From Bacillus sp. UNC41MFS5 (GTDB taxonomy: Bacteria > Bacillota > Bacilli > Bacillales_B > DSM-18226), in NCBI RefSeq assembly GCF_000686805.1, contig NZ_KK366019.1, forward strand, positions 244,470-308,469: a DNA stretch of 64,000 bases, read 5' to 3'. Under the pieces are notes generated by a model. That model did not search any database and was not told the DNA's origin. It worked only from the letters and a program-made list of their open reading frames with translations. Every line of letters starts with the position of its first letter. The first letter of the stretch is position 1. Position numbers and translations under genes: made by a program. Positions 43,850 through 53,178 of the stretch are shown here, piece by piece.

Positions 43850-44032
43850 GGCTGTGTTAAAGGTTAATTTGTTTTTGGCACTCTGTTGATTGGAATGGAA
43901 GGCACGAAGACTCCTGCGGGAGTACGGGGCAGGGGAGACCCCGCAGGAGCGCAGCGACGAGGAGGCTCGCCGGCACGCCCGCGGAAAGCGAAGTGCCTGG
44001 AACGGAAATCAACAGACAAGTTTAACACAGCC
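43850..44032. mobile_element. MITE-like repeat with terminal inverted repeats (family B)
   Basis: A 183-bp GC-rich block with perfect 12-bp terminal inverted repeats, GGCTGTGTTAAA (43850-43861) and TTTAACACAGCC (44021-44032). There is an inner pair, CTGTTGATT (43883-43891) and AATCAACAG (44007-44015), and a central stem CTCCTGCGGG/CCCGCAGGAG (43911-43920/43940-43949). It has no ORF. Nested palindromes with terminal repeats suggest a non-autonomous transposon or structured RNA element; similar units are common in Bacillaceae as I recall. A truncated relative lies at 50991-51032. Confidence 0.7.
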
Positions 44033-44094
44033 ATTTATTAAAATGATTTGATTTGGAGAAACTAATTGTATCGAAAATTAGGGGGTAAATGTTG

Positions 44095-44502
44095 ATGATT
44101 GAGTTACCATCAAAGGTGGAAGGAAAACAGTTTGACTTATATGAACTAGAACAAAAATTAAAACCAATCGGCTATTCGATTGGCGGAAACTGGGATTATG
44201 ACCATGGTGCTTTTGACTATAAGCTCGATGATGAGGATGGCTATCAATTCGTGCGACTGCCATTTCAAGCCGTTGATGGGCAACTAGATGATAACAATTG
44301 TACAGTTAGGCTTGGAAGACCATTCCTCTTGTCCCATAAATATGAAGCAGGGCTTGATGACGAAGGGAGCACAGGAACCTTCTCAGGTACCTTAAATCAA
44401 TTTCAAGAACCTGTCGATAAGGATGCGAGCATTCCAGAGAAGTATAGAGATTCTGGAACAGCATTGGTACAGGAATTGGAAATGCTTCTCCTTCAGGATT
44501 AA
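44095..44502 (+). CDS. yugN: YugN-like family protein
   Basis: A 135-residue acidic protein matching the YugN-like family, with YSIGGNWDYDHGAFDYKLDD, then FVRLPFQAVDGQLDD and VRLGRPFLLSHKY. Function unknown. ATG 44095 is nine bases after the GGGGG ribosome binding site; ATG 44089 and TTG 44092 are alternatives. It converges on yugO with only one base between the stop codons and no clear terminator. Confidence 0.82.
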   Translation: MIELPSKVEGKQFDLYELEQKLKPIGYSIGGNWDYDHGAFDYKLDDEDGYQFVRLPFQAVDGQLDDNNCTVRLGRPFLLSHKYEAGLDDEGSTGTFSGTLNQFQEPVDKDASIPEKYRDSGTALVQELEMLLLQD

Positions 44503-44503
44503 C

Positions 44504-45490
44504 CTATTTGAAAATTAATAATTGGTCATTTTCTTCAATAGGCAAGGAGTGGGATGGATTCAGTAATGTTTCCTCCCCTCTTTGAATGCCAATCAGGAGA
44601 AATCCCTTTTTCAATAATAAAAGACATACATCGCTAAAGGGCTTACCAATTTCAGGTTCTTCAACTGGGTATGAAGACAATCTGCTTTCCTGTAACTCAT
44701 GGACAACGTTTGACAACAGTCCATCCCCATTCGAGTGCAGACTATTTACCATAAAGACGCTTGTCAATTTATTTGATTGAATGACTTCATCAGCACCGGC
44801 TCGATAGGCATTAATTACTTGCTCTCTCGTTAAAATTTCAACGATACATTTAACTTGTGCACATATTCCTTTAATAGTAAGCAGGGTAAGAATGCTATTC
44901 ATATCCGCTTGCAGTTCATCATTTCCTCGATCTGCAGTAATTAACACCTTCTCCGCATTCTTGATATCACTTTTGACGATAGTTTCATCTACATGACCTT
45001 TCCCTTGAATAAAGTGCACAAATCTTGATTTTACTGGGTTTGCTTCAAGCGTTTCGTCAATTAATACTATCATTTGTTGATATTTTGCGGTGGTAAGCTT
45101 ACTAATTAACTCTTTCGATCGTTCATTCCAGCCAATAATGATGATATGTCCCTCACCTTTATAAGGAATTCTCCCTTCAGACAGGGCATCTTGTTTTGTG
45201 ACGGCAGCTGCGGCCAATGTTCCAAAATAGGAAGAAACAAAGGCAACACCGAATAGGATTAGGATTAATGCGGTTAGTCTGCCTAAGAAGGAGTGTGGGA
45301 CATAATCGCCATACCCTACCGTTGATGCAGTAATAATGGCCCACCAGATGCCATCAAAAATAGTGGGGAAAGTGGTTGGTTCTAAAAAGTGAATAGATAT
45401 TCCAAATGAGAGAAACACAAGCAGTGCCATTAATAGAATTCGCACGAGGAGCGGCAAACGTAAGAAACTGATATACACTCTGTTCGGCAT
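44504..45490 (-). CDS. yugO: Potassium channel protein YugO (2TM + RCK)
   Basis: A 328-residue ion channel. Two transmembrane helices (residues about 13-33 and 65-95) flank a pore loop with the selectivity filter TVGYGDY (near 54). A cytosolic RCK/TrkA-N domain follows (GHIIIIGWNERSKELISKLT near 107), ending in a TrkA-C-like domain. YugO in B. subtilis is the potassium channel behind biofilm electrical signalling and biofilm development. ATG 45490 follows GAGGTGA; GTG 45499 overlaps that site. The length equals the remembered B. subtilis protein. Confidence 0.9.
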   Translation of the reverse strand: MPNRVYISFLRLPLLVRILLMALLVFLSFGISIHFLEPTTFPTIFDGIWWAIITASTVGYGDYVPHSFLGRLTALILILFGVAFVSSYFGTLAAAAVTKQDALSEGRIPYKGEGHIIIIGWNERSKELISKLTTAKYQQMIVLIDETLEANPVKSRFVHFIQGKGHVDETIVKSDIKNAEKVLITADRGNDELQADMNSILTLLTIKGICAQVKCIVEILTREQVINAYRAGADEVIQSNKLTSVFMVNSLHSNGDGLLSNVVHELQESRLSSYPVEEPEIGKPFSDVCLLLLKKGFLLIGIQRGEETLLNPSHSLPIEENDQLLIFK

Positions 45491-45576
45491 GATCGTCACC
45501 TCTTTCTTGTGTCTTTAGCTCCCCCACTTTGAGTAGGTGCTGAACCAGTTATTTTTATTATTAACGAAAGGCTACA

Positions 45577-45611
45577 CAAAAAAACCTTCCGATAATCCGG
45601 AAGGTTTTTTT
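45577..45611. terminator. Bidirectional terminator near the 3' end of the HTH regulator
   Basis: AAAAAAACCTTCCG (45578-45591) pairs with CGGAAGGTTTTTTT (45598-45611), perfect, around ATAATC. It ends the 45645-47518 unit and lies upstream of yugO. Confidence 0.9.
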
Positions 45612-45644
45612 GTCCATATTCCTCTAAGATGGGAACTAACACTT

Positions 45645-46232
45645 TTATTGTGAATCTTCTATGCGATAGCTTAACATGATATAGGCATATTTTGATTTTT
45701 TATAGAGTTCTTCTTCCGTAAGATTTGGAAGACTGGAATCCTTGAAACTTTCCTCTTGATCCGTTTCTTCCCGAATTGCCTTCATCATTCGTCCATGAGA
45801 TGTTTCCCACTCTTTTCCGGTCAACGTCGGTAAACTAATCATTAAATTTACTTGCTTTTCAAAGTCCGGCTTGCCTTTTTTTAGCTCCGATTCAAGCAAT
45901 TTTAAACCAGGTTGAAGTAGTTTCATGATTTCTTCCATGACGGTCCCGTGATGTTCTTTGAGCAAGGATTCAGCTAACTCAAACCGAAGCCCGGCAGTTT
46001 CAGTCCGTTTATAGTATTTTTCGATTAAATTTCCATGCTGGCGCGTTTCCACCAACTCTAAAAGTCCAGCTTCTTCTAGTTTTTTCACATGGTAATACAG
46101 ACGCGATTGTTTTTCATTCAGTTCTTCTGCCATTTTGCCTACGGTAACAGGTTCTTTGGCAATGTCTAAAATACTACGCTTTCTTACATCGAGCATCATT
46201 TTAGCAATTTCAATATCATCAATCTTTTTCAC
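45645..46232 (-). CDS. ArsR-type winged-helix regulator of the adjacent MFS gene
   Basis: A 195-residue regulator. An N-terminal winged helix (residues about 8-75) contains VRKRSILDIAKEPVTVGKMA, then KQSRLYYHVKKLEEAGLLEL, typical of ArsR-like HTH proteins that bind DNA as dimers. The rest is an unassigned helical domain. It lies 17 bp after the efflux gene in the same direction, so they form an operon and the protein probably represses it. ATG 46232 follows GGAGGAACG. Confidence 0.82.
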   Translation of the reverse strand: MKKIDDIEIAKMMLDVRKRSILDIAKEPVTVGKMAEELNEKQSRLYYHVKKLEEAGLLELVETRQHGNLIEKYYKRTETAGLRFELAESLLKEHHGTVMEEIMKLLQPGLKLLESELKKGKPDFEKQVNLMISLPTLTGKEWETSHGRMMKAIREETDQEESFKDSSLPNLTEEELYKKSKYAYIMLSYRIEDSQ

Positions 46233-46249
46233 AATACGTTCCTCCAGAG

Positions 46250-47518
46250 TTAATTAGCTGCTACAGGCTGCTTTGATTCATTTTCAAGTTTCGTGCTGTT
46301 GTGGTCTGATAGACTCCGATAACCCTTCAGCAATGGCATTAATAGGGCAACGATGGTAAGTAGAGTTCCAGAAATGGCAGTCCCATATAAAACACCAATT
46401 TCTTTTGATAACCAGCCTCCAACTAATATTCCAATCATAGAAGCAGCGCTAGCTGTAATTCCTAATAATGAGGAGCCTCTCCCCCTAAAGGCTGCAGGCG
46501 TTACTTTTAAAAATAAACTGTTTAGCGGAACATTTAAGAAGGCGTTTAGGATTCCTACCATTATACTCCAAATATAGACAGGTAGGATGCCATAAAGAAT
46601 ATGAAAACTATACAAAGGGATGATTAGGATCATCCAAAGTCCAATCGCTGCAGTCCCTGTGAGGAATATCGTACTTGGCTTAACCTTCTTCATAGCAAAA
46701 GGTGCGGCTAAACTAGCCCCGACAATCATACCAATTGCCGTTGCAGCTTCAATAAAGCCAAAGTGAAAGGCTGAAACTTTAAATTCATTGGTTAAAACGG
46801 CGATAAGATTTGTGTTGAGGATCCCGCAAACTAGAGTAATTGGAACCAGGAGAATTAATAAAAATCGTAATGCTGGCATTCCAATGACTTCTTTTACACC
46901 TGATTGAATGGAATTGAAATAGGATTCGGTAGAAACATCTTTTGCAACCTTAATTTTACCGAGGTTCCGCAGCGAGAGGATGAAAAATGCAGAGAAGGCA
47001 AAGGTCACAGCATCAATGGCAAAAATGACCTTATAATTATTCGCCATCATTAATAAAGCACCGACAGAAGGAGCGATGATATCCATTGCGGCTCTAGTAG
47101 ATTGCGAGAGGGAAATGGCAGGCTGGATATTGTCTTCACCAACAAGGTCTGGTATCGAGGATGAGCGGGCCGGGTCGAAAAGGGCAGAACCTAGGCCTTG
47201 AAAGGTAATTAAAATAATTAAGGCAGTAGCGGAATGATGGAAGGGAATCATCAAGCCGACTATGAACATTCGGTAAAAATCAGCTCCGACCATTAACCAT
47301 TTTCGATTATATTTATCGGCAAGCGGGCCAAAAAAAATCCCGAAAAAGGCAGTTGGAAGAAGTTGAGCAAATATGACTAAACCAATCGTTAGGGGATCCT
47401 TTGTTAAAGTAGCAACCAAGTAAACAATCGCAATACGTGTGAACCCATCACCTAGATGGGAGATGACTTGCCCTAACCAAAAGTGGAAAAAGTCACGGTT
47501 ACGAAGAATCTTAAACAT
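46250..47518 (-). CDS. MFS efflux transporter (DHA3/MefA-like)
   Basis: A 422-residue twelve-helix major facilitator. The start RNRDFFHFWLGQVISHLGDG is typical of the macrolide-efflux-like DHA3 group. GPLADKYNRKWLMV (near 67) is the loop 2-3 motif and FDPARSSSIPDLV (near 115) another family mark. It probably exports a drug or metabolite. ATG 47518 follows GGAGGTCG. Repetitive AT-rich sequence just upstream may be the operator for the ArsR-type gene that follows it. Confidence 0.85.
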   Translation of the reverse strand: MFKILRNRDFFHFWLGQVISHLGDGFTRIAIVYLVATLTKDPLTIGLVIFAQLLPTAFFGIFFGPLADKYNRKWLMVGADFYRMFIVGLMIPFHHSATALIILITFQGLGSALFDPARSSSIPDLVGEDNIQPAISLSQSTRAAMDIIAPSVGALLMMANNYKVIFAIDAVTFAFSAFFILSLRNLGKIKVAKDVSTESYFNSIQSGVKEVIGMPALRFLLILLVPITLVCGILNTNLIAVLTNEFKVSAFHFGFIEAATAIGMIVGASLAAPFAMKKVKPSTIFLTGTAAIGLWMILIIPLYSFHILYGILPVYIWSIMVGILNAFLNVPLNSLFLKVTPAAFRGRGSSLLGITASAASMIGILVGGWLSKEIGVLYGTAISGTLLTIVALLMPLLKGYRSLSDHNSTKLENESKQPVAAN

Positions 47519-47535
47519 GGGTATCGACCTCCTAA

Positions 47536-47585
47536 AAATTAATTTTATCGTTAAAAATAATTTTAATGATTAAATTAATTTTAAC
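47536..47585. promoter_or_regulatory. AT-rich repeated sequence upstream of the MFS operon
   Basis: The word AATTAATTTTA occurs twice (47537-47547 and 47574-47584), with TAAAAATAATTTTAA between. The region sits 18-67 bp before the MFS start, where an autorepressor would be expected to bind. No direct proof. Confidence 0.4.
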
Positions 47586-47783
47586 AGAGGGTTTCAATAA
47601 TGTAAATAATGGAAATTGTCTATTTTTGACGATACAAAATCTTTAGATACCAATGGTCAAGAGTGATAATTAGCCATTCTAAAAACCTCTATTAAAAAAT
47701 AAATGAGAGAATATATTTCCTGTAAATGCAAAATTTATAACGGAATTGCCCATTTTTAAGTCTTGATCTAAGAGGTGAAGAAA

Positions 47784-49460
47784 GTGCTAATTAAAACTAA
47801 AAAAGAGCAAAGATTCATCCTCTTTGCTTTGCTTGTTATAGCGGTCTATCTTTCTCCACTTTTTCTTCTACAGGAAAATGCGCATATAAGAGTCCATGAT
47901 AATCTGGATTCGAACCTTGCTTGGTATAAGGTTTTAGCGAGAAGTGGAGAAATGTTCGGCACAGTTAATGCGACCATTCCTCAAATAATAAATGGGCGAT
48001 TATCAAGAAATGCCTTTGGAACCGAATACAGTATCATTGTCTGGCTCTACGCCCTTTTCCCAACGATGATCGCGTATGGATTAAGCCAAGCCCTGACAAG
48101 AATAGTAGCTTTTTTTGGAATGTATTGGCTCTTAAAAAAACACTTTTTACCTGGTGAAAAGTGGCTGTTTTTACAAATTACAACCGCGCTCTCCTTTGCT
48201 CTTACTCCGTTTTGGCCGTCAGGGATGCTGAGTACAATGGGGATGCCGCTTGCACTTTGGGCATTCCTTAACATTCGCAACGGTGAGGGGGTTTGGAAGG
48301 AATATTTGGTGCTCGCCCTATTACCTTTTTATGCAAGTATTGTTTTAGGATTTTTCTTTTTCTTAACGGCTATGGGGATCTTATGGTTAACGGATTGTTT
48401 TAGAGGGAAAGGATGGAACCCGCTCTTTTTCATCGCAATAGTTTATATGACAGTGATTTTTATGTTGGTTGAATATCGGCTCATTTTTTCATTTCTAGTA
48501 ATTGATGAACCGAATAGTCGGGATGAAAATATTTATGCAGACCTGCCTTTTTGGAGATCGTTAAGACTTGTTTTAAAAAATTATCTGCTTGGCCACACCC
48601 ATGTGATGACGGTTCATACTCTATTTGTTTTACCCCCAACCTTTATTGCGCTTTTTCTTGTCTACTTGAAAAAGCTTTGGAAGCAGGAAAAGCTTTTTGT
48701 ATTTTTATTCATTTTAAATATTTTGTTATCGATTGGGTATGCCTTTTGGTTTTATGAAGGATGGATGCCTTTGGTGAGGCGGTTCCATTTTCTGGGTACA
48801 TTTAATTTCGCCCGGTATCACTTTTTACGACCGATGGTGATCTATGCAGGCTTTGCTCTTGCATTAAAAGTCCTTTCGCTTCAAGGAAAGGATTGGGCAA
48901 GAACGGCTAAGTGGTATCTCGTCCTGCAGATTCTCTTATTGGGGCTGTTTAATGATGAAGTCATTTATCGAAAAAAGCCCACTGTCAAAGAATTTTTTGC
49001 TGTGGAATTGTTTCGGGAAATAGAGGAGTATATCGAACTTCCAAAGGAAGAATATCGTGTGGCCAGTATTGGAATACACCCCGCTATTTCTCAATATAAC
49101 GGGTTTTACACGTTAGATACCTATAATAATTTTTATCCATTAGCCTATAAACATCAGTTTAGGAAAATAATTGAAAAGGAATTGGCGAAAAATAAAAGGG
49201 TCCGCAATTATTTTGATAAATGGGGCGGTCGTTGTTACATTTTTACCGCTCAACTTGGAAAACATTATATGATCAAAAAAGATTCTAAACAGCATTTGAA
49301 GAATTTAGAATTGAATACGGGTGTCTTTAAAAAAATGGGCGGCCGCTATATTTTTTCAGCTCTCCCTATCGATAATCCAAAGGAAAATCAATTAGTGTTT
49401 GTTAAAGTATTCGAATCGAAAACATCAGCATGGAAAATTTTTTTATATAAGACATTGTAG
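47784..49460 (+). CDS. DUF6044 polytopic membrane protein (YkoS-like)
   Basis: A 558-residue integral membrane protein with about ten to twelve hydrophobic helices in residues 10-390 and a C-terminal soluble region. HIRVHDNLDSNLAWYKVL near residue 33 resembles the first periplasmic-type loop of GT-C glycosyltransferases, where acidic residues are catalytic. Together with YRVASIGIHPAISQYNGFYT this points to the DUF6044/YkoS family. The following GT2 and GtrA genes support a role in building or flipping a surface sugar. GTG 47784 is five bases after AGAGGTGA; GTG 47775 overlaps it. Confidence 0.75.
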   Translation: MLIKTKKEQRFILFALLVIAVYLSPLFLLQENAHIRVHDNLDSNLAWYKVLARSGEMFGTVNATIPQIINGRLSRNAFGTEYSIIVWLYALFPTMIAYGLSQALTRIVAFFGMYWLLKKHFLPGEKWLFLQITTALSFALTPFWPSGMLSTMGMPLALWAFLNIRNGEGVWKEYLVLALLPFYASIVLGFFFFLTAMGILWLTDCFRGKGWNPLFFIAIVYMTVIFMLVEYRLIFSFLVIDEPNSRDENIYADLPFWRSLRLVLKNYLLGHTHVMTVHTLFVLPPTFIALFLVYLKKLWKQEKLFVFLFILNILLSIGYAFWFYEGWMPLVRRFHFLGTFNFARYHFLRPMVIYAGFALALKVLSLQGKDWARTAKWYLVLQILLLGLFNDEVIYRKKPTVKEFFAVELFREIEEYIELPKEEYRVASIGIHPAISQYNGFYTLDTYNNFYPLAYKHQFRKIIEKELAKNKRVRNYFDKWGGRCYIFTAQLGKHYMIKKDSKQHLKNLELNTGVFKKMGGRYIFSALPIDNPKENQLVFVKVFESKTSAWKIFLYKTL

Positions 49461-49480
49461 ACAGCGGGGGTTTTAAATTT

Positions 49481-50521
49481 ATGATGGAACCAGTTCTTAC
49501 AATTGTAATTCCTTGCTATAACGAGGAGGAGGTTTTACCTGTAACCATCTTCCAGATTCAAAATTTGTTGAAGGAACTTATTACCGATGGGTTTGTTTCG
49601 AAACAAAGCAAAATCTTGTTCGTCGATGACGGAAGTCAGGACCATACATGGGAATTGATATATAAAGAAGGATTAAGAAATGAATTTGTTCGGGGCTTAA
49701 AGTTGTCCAAAAATGTAGGTCACCAAAATGCATTACTTGCAGGTTTATTTACAGCAAAGGATCATTCTGATTGCATTGTTTCCATTGATGCCGATTTACA
49801 GGATGACATCAAAGTAATTCGTGAGTTTTTACTGAAGTTTCATGAAGGGTATGAAATTGTTTACGGTGTGCGGAAGAGACGTGATACGGATACTCTCTTC
49901 AAACGAACTACTGCCTTGGGATTTTATAAAATCATGGACAAGATGGGGGTTGACCTCGTTTTTAATCATGCTGATTTCCGATTAATGAGTAAAAGAGCAG
50001 TACAAGAGTTAGAACGATTTAGCGAAGTCAATTTATTTTTACGCGGAATTGTTCCGCTTCTCGGCTTTCGTTCGGATGTAGTTTATTATGACAGACTTGA
50101 GAGGCATGCGGGGGAAACGAAATATCCTTTAACAAAGATGCTTGCCTTCGCTTTTGACGGAATTACCTCCTTTTCTGTTTCACCGATTCGCATTGTATTA
50201 CTATTGGGATTGGTTTCATTTTTCTTGAGCCTATTCTTTGGAGTCTATTTTTTAACGCTAAAGTTTTTTGGGGATACTGAGACGGGCTGGACGTCTCTGA
50301 TTACTTCGATTTGGCTTATTGGGGGCTTACAGTTAATTGCGATTGGCTTGATTGGTGAATATATTGGAAAAATTTACAAAGAATCAAAGCGGCGTCCAAA
50401 ATATATTGTTGATATTGATTCCTTTAGTCTGCCAAAACCTAGGAATCAAGTACTTAATCAAACAGTAGAGGATGAATTTTATCATCTTGACCTTAGACAA
50501 ATATCTGAAACCAACCACTAG
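49481..50521 (+). CDS. GT2 family polyprenyl-phosphate glycosyltransferase (YkoT/DPM-like)
   Basis: A 346-residue enzyme with an N-terminal GT-A domain. TIVIPCYNEEEVLP is near residue 6, KILFVDDGSQDHTW near 46 gives the first Asp pair, and VSIDADLQDD near 98 is the nucleotide/metal DXD region. Two C-terminal membrane helices (residues about 235-265 and 270-300) follow. Such enzymes transfer a sugar from UDP or GDP to undecaprenyl phosphate on the cytoplasmic face. It follows the DUF6044 gene by 20 bp and overlaps gtrA, consistent with one operon. Confidence 0.88.
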   Translation: MMEPVLTIVIPCYNEEEVLPVTIFQIQNLLKELITDGFVSKQSKILFVDDGSQDHTWELIYKEGLRNEFVRGLKLSKNVGHQNALLAGLFTAKDHSDCIVSIDADLQDDIKVIREFLLKFHEGYEIVYGVRKRRDTDTLFKRTTALGFYKIMDKMGVDLVFNHADFRLMSKRAVQELERFSEVNLFLRGIVPLLGFRSDVVYYDRLERHAGETKYPLTKMLAFAFDGITSFSVSPIRIVLLLGLVSFFLSLFFGVYFLTLKFFGDTETGWTSLITSIWLIGGLQLIAIGLIGEYIGKIYKESKRRPKYIVDIDSFSLPKPRNQVLNQTVEDEFYHLDLRQISETNH

Positions 50522-50930
50522 CTCACTTGTTCGTTTTCTCCTTGTGGGCATTGCGAACACATTTATTGGTTTAGGTTGTATGTTCTTTCTTCTTAACATT
50601 ATGGGATTATCCTACTGGACATCCACGTTAACAGGAAATGCGATAGGGGCATCTGTAAGCTTTTTATTAAATAGGACCTTTACGTTTAAAAGTAATGTTT
50701 CCTTTCATAAAGGTGTGCCTAGGTTTTTCGTGCTTATTCTTATTTGTTATTTTTTAGCTTATTTCTGTAGTAAGAAATTAGTCGAATTAACGAGTCAATA
50801 TTATCTGCTTAGCACCTCTAGTGAGGAAAGTGCTTCCGTTCTATTAGGCAGTACTTTGTATACAATAGCCAATTATCTTGGACAAAAGTATATTGTTTTT
50901 AAGAATAGCTCCTTACGTAAACTTTGTTGA
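50472..50930 (+). CDS. GtrA-family membrane protein
   Basis: A 152-residue four-helix membrane protein of the GtrA/DPMS1 family. LVRFLLVGIANTFIGLGCMF and GNAIGASVSFLLNRTFTFKS are the diagnostic first half. GtrA-type proteins are thought to flip undecaprenyl-phosphate-linked sugars made by a DPM-like glycosyltransferase. Its start lies 50 bp inside the upstream glycosyltransferase gene. ATG 50472 has AGAGG very close, so TTG 50487 cannot be excluded. Confidence 0.82.
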   Translation: MNFIILTLDKYLKPTTSSLVRFLLVGIANTFIGLGCMFFLLNIMGLSYWTSTLTGNAIGASVSFLLNRTFTFKSNVSFHKGVPRFFVLILICYFLAYFCSKKLVELTSQYYLLSTSSEESASVLLGSTLYTIANYLGQKYIVFKNSSLRKLC

Positions 50931-50990
50931 TTTATATAAAATCAGTGCGAGAGTTTTCCTTGATGTTTAAGGAGGCTCTTTTTATTTTTT

Positions 50991-51032
50991 GCTCTGTTAA
51001 ACTGGCCTAGTGATTTCCGTTCCAGTCAACAG
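50991..51032 (-). repeat. Truncated family B repeat
   Basis: GCTCTGTTAAACT, eight bases, then GATTTCCGTTCCAG and TCAACAG match the right end of the 43850-44032 element read in reverse. The GC-rich centre is missing. It lies in the 216-bp gap between gtrA and the LysE gene. Confidence 0.5.
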
Positions 51033-51146
51033 GGGGCCAAGATCAACAGTATTTCCTAACCTAGCCTATTTTTTAGTGGTACAAACCTATTTCTCTGAAT
51101 AAAAATTATAGACAGGCTTCTATTTATTTATTAGGGAGAGATATAG

Positions 51147-51773
51147 ATGAATGTATTTTTGAGCTATATACTTTTAGGATTATCGCTGGCTGCTCCGATT
51201 GGTCCGATTAATGCAGCGCAGATTGACAGGGGCATAAGGAACGGATTTATGAATTCGTGGCTTATTGGAGTCGGGGCTGTTATTGCAGATGGCGTATATA
51301 TGCTTGTTGTTTATATAGGAGTTGTCCAGTTTCTTGAAACCGCATTTATGCAAACGTTTCTTTGGTTTTTTGGCTGTTTTGTCCTTATGTATACAGGTAT
51401 AGAAACCTTCATGAACGCAGGAAAAATTAATTTAGAGCAATCCAGAGGGAAGGAACCACTGATAAAATCATTCTTCTCCGGATTTCTTATGTCGATCTCT
51501 AATCCCTTAACGATTCTATTTTGGTTAGGGATTTATGGGTCCGTCCTTGCGAAAACAGCTGCATCCTCAAATCCGACTCAATTAGTCCTTTACAGCTGTG
51601 CAATTTTTATTGGGCTGCTGATTTGGGATATTGCCATGGCGAGTGTATCAAGCAGTTCTCGTAAATTCTTAACACCGCAATTGCTTGTAGCTATTTCATG
51701 CATATCTGGTCTTTCCTTAATAGGTTTTGGGATTTATTTTGGAATGCAAGCCTTCAATGTGTTGTTCGCTTAA
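51147..51773 (+). CDS. LysE/RhtB-family amino-acid exporter
   Basis: A 208-residue membrane protein with six hydrophobic helices. The LysE signature GLSLAAPIGPINAAQIDRGI at residues about 12-31 is followed by GAVIADGVYMLVVYIG and the mid-protein SGFLMSISNPLTILFWLGIY. Members export amino acids or homoserine lactones. ATG 51147 follows TAGGGAGAG. It converges on an APC permease gene with a shared terminator. Confidence 0.88.
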   Translation: MNVFLSYILLGLSLAAPIGPINAAQIDRGIRNGFMNSWLIGVGAVIADGVYMLVVYIGVVQFLETAFMQTFLWFFGCFVLMYTGIETFMNAGKINLEQSRGKEPLIKSFFSGFLMSISNPLTILFWLGIYGSVLAKTAASSNPTQLVLYSCAIFIGLLIWDIAMASVSSSSRKFLTPQLLVAISCISGLSLIGFGIYFGMQAFNVLFA

Positions 51774-51774
51774 C

Positions 51775-51804
51775 AAAAAAACCAGCGAAATTCGCTGGTT
51801 TTTT
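51775..51804. terminator. Bidirectional terminator between LysE and APC genes
   Basis: AAAAAACCAGCGAA (51776-51789) pairs perfectly with TTCGCTGGTTTTTT (51791-51804). Confidence 0.92.
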
Positions 51805-53160
51805 CTATGCAGTTGGCCATGGGCTAAGCACTTTTTTCTTCGACTTTTTCCATTTTAGCTGCATGATTAAAGTGATCACGCCAATGATTCCAAGAAAGGC
51901 CAAGCTGATAAAAAAGCCAGGTCTGCTCGTTTCATGAAATAGGGTACCGCTGACGGCAATTAAAATAAATAGGGCGCCAATGGAATACATGATTTTTTCC
52001 TTCAGCTTTAATTCTAAGATTTTTCGAGAGGACGCCAGAATAAAGAGCCAGTTATAAAGGAGCATTAAGGCGGCACCTGTGGTAACCCACTCGTAGATTT
52101 TATTAGGCAGCACCAATGCCGATACAACCGAAGCCGTCATTCCAAGCAAAGTAATCATCAGTGCGGCAAGGGGAACCTTTAATTTCCCTTGCTTTGCAAA
52201 GCTGGCTGGTGCATCCCCCTCTTCTCCAAGCGTAACAAGCACGCTTGTTACGCCATAAAGAGAAGCAGTCATTGTTGAAAATCCTGCAATAATTAATGTT
52301 GCATTAAAAAAATGAGGAACAAAGGAGAGATTGTATGCATTTAAGGCGACAACAAAAGTACTTTCCTTTGTGTTAAATTGATTCCAGGGAACAATCATGA
52401 CAGCAAGGCCAATCGAGACAACATAGATGACCATGAGTGTAAACAACATGACTTTTCCTGCTTTTGGAGCTTCCTTCGGATCCTTTAAATTGGTAGCCAT
52501 TAATCCAAGGATTTCAATGCCACCGAAGGCATAAAAAGCAAAAATGACTGCTGACCATAAGCCTTTCAGGCCATGGGGCATCATTTCTTTTTGGTTATTC
52601 GGGTACTGAATAGGACGATCACCATCGATGATCCCAAAGATGGCCAGAAATGCAATCACAATAAACATTAATATTGCTGAGATTTTTAAGACCGCGAGAA
52701 TATTTTCGAGCTTGTTTAAAACCTTTACTCCAATTAATATCACTACTAGTCCTAAAACTGCGTAAATAGTAGCGAATATCCATAAGGGGATTTTTGGAAG
52801 CCAGAATTGGGAAAAAATCGAAAGTGCCGTCATTTGGCTTCCCATGATTAACACTTCTGATGACCAGTAAACCCAACCACTGCTGAATCCGGCCCACCTG
52901 CCATAGGCTTTCTTGGCATACGACCGAAATCCGCCTTGTAATGGTTCTTGGGATGTCATTTTTGAAAGGGCATCATACACAAAATACGTCCCAAGGGCCG
53001 CAATCATAAACGCAACTAAAATCGATGGACCTGTCATATTAATCGCTAAGCCTGAGCCAAGGAAGAAACCTGTTCCAATCGTACAGCCCACGCCAAATAA
53101 AGAAAGCTGCCACCATTTCATGTTATTCTTCTCGTCCCCGCCGGAATTTGATTTACTCAT
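51805..53160 (-). CDS. APC-superfamily amino-acid permease
   Basis: A 451-residue membrane protein with twelve helices. The first helix has VGCTIGTGFFLGSGLAI, the unwound substrate-binding GTGFF motif of APC transporters. LSKMTSQEPLQGGFRSYAKK (helix 2-3) and YAFGGIEILGLMATNLKDP (helix 6, near 215) fit the amino-acid transporter (AAT) group. It imports an amino acid with H+. ATG 53160 has AAAGGTGAA upstream. It is preceded on the same strand by a small 53-residue gene 18 bp away, so both may be cotranscribed. Confidence 0.86.
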   Translation of the reverse strand: MSKSNSGGDEKNNMKWWQLSLFGVGCTIGTGFFLGSGLAINMTGPSILVAFMIAALGTYFVYDALSKMTSQEPLQGGFRSYAKKAYGRWAGFSSGWVYWSSEVLIMGSQMTALSIFSQFWLPKIPLWIFATIYAVLGLVVILIGVKVLNKLENILAVLKISAILMFIVIAFLAIFGIIDGDRPIQYPNNQKEMMPHGLKGLWSAVIFAFYAFGGIEILGLMATNLKDPKEAPKAGKVMLFTLMVIYVVSIGLAVMIVPWNQFNTKESTFVVALNAYNLSFVPHFFNATLIIAGFSTMTASLYGVTSVLVTLGEEGDAPASFAKQGKLKVPLAALMITLLGMTASVVSALVLPNKIYEWVTTGAALMLLYNWLFILASSRKILELKLKEKIMYSIGALFILIAVSGTLFHETSRPGFFISLAFLGIIGVITLIMQLKWKKSKKKVLSPWPTA

Positions 53161-53178
53161 CGAAATTCACCTTTTTCT

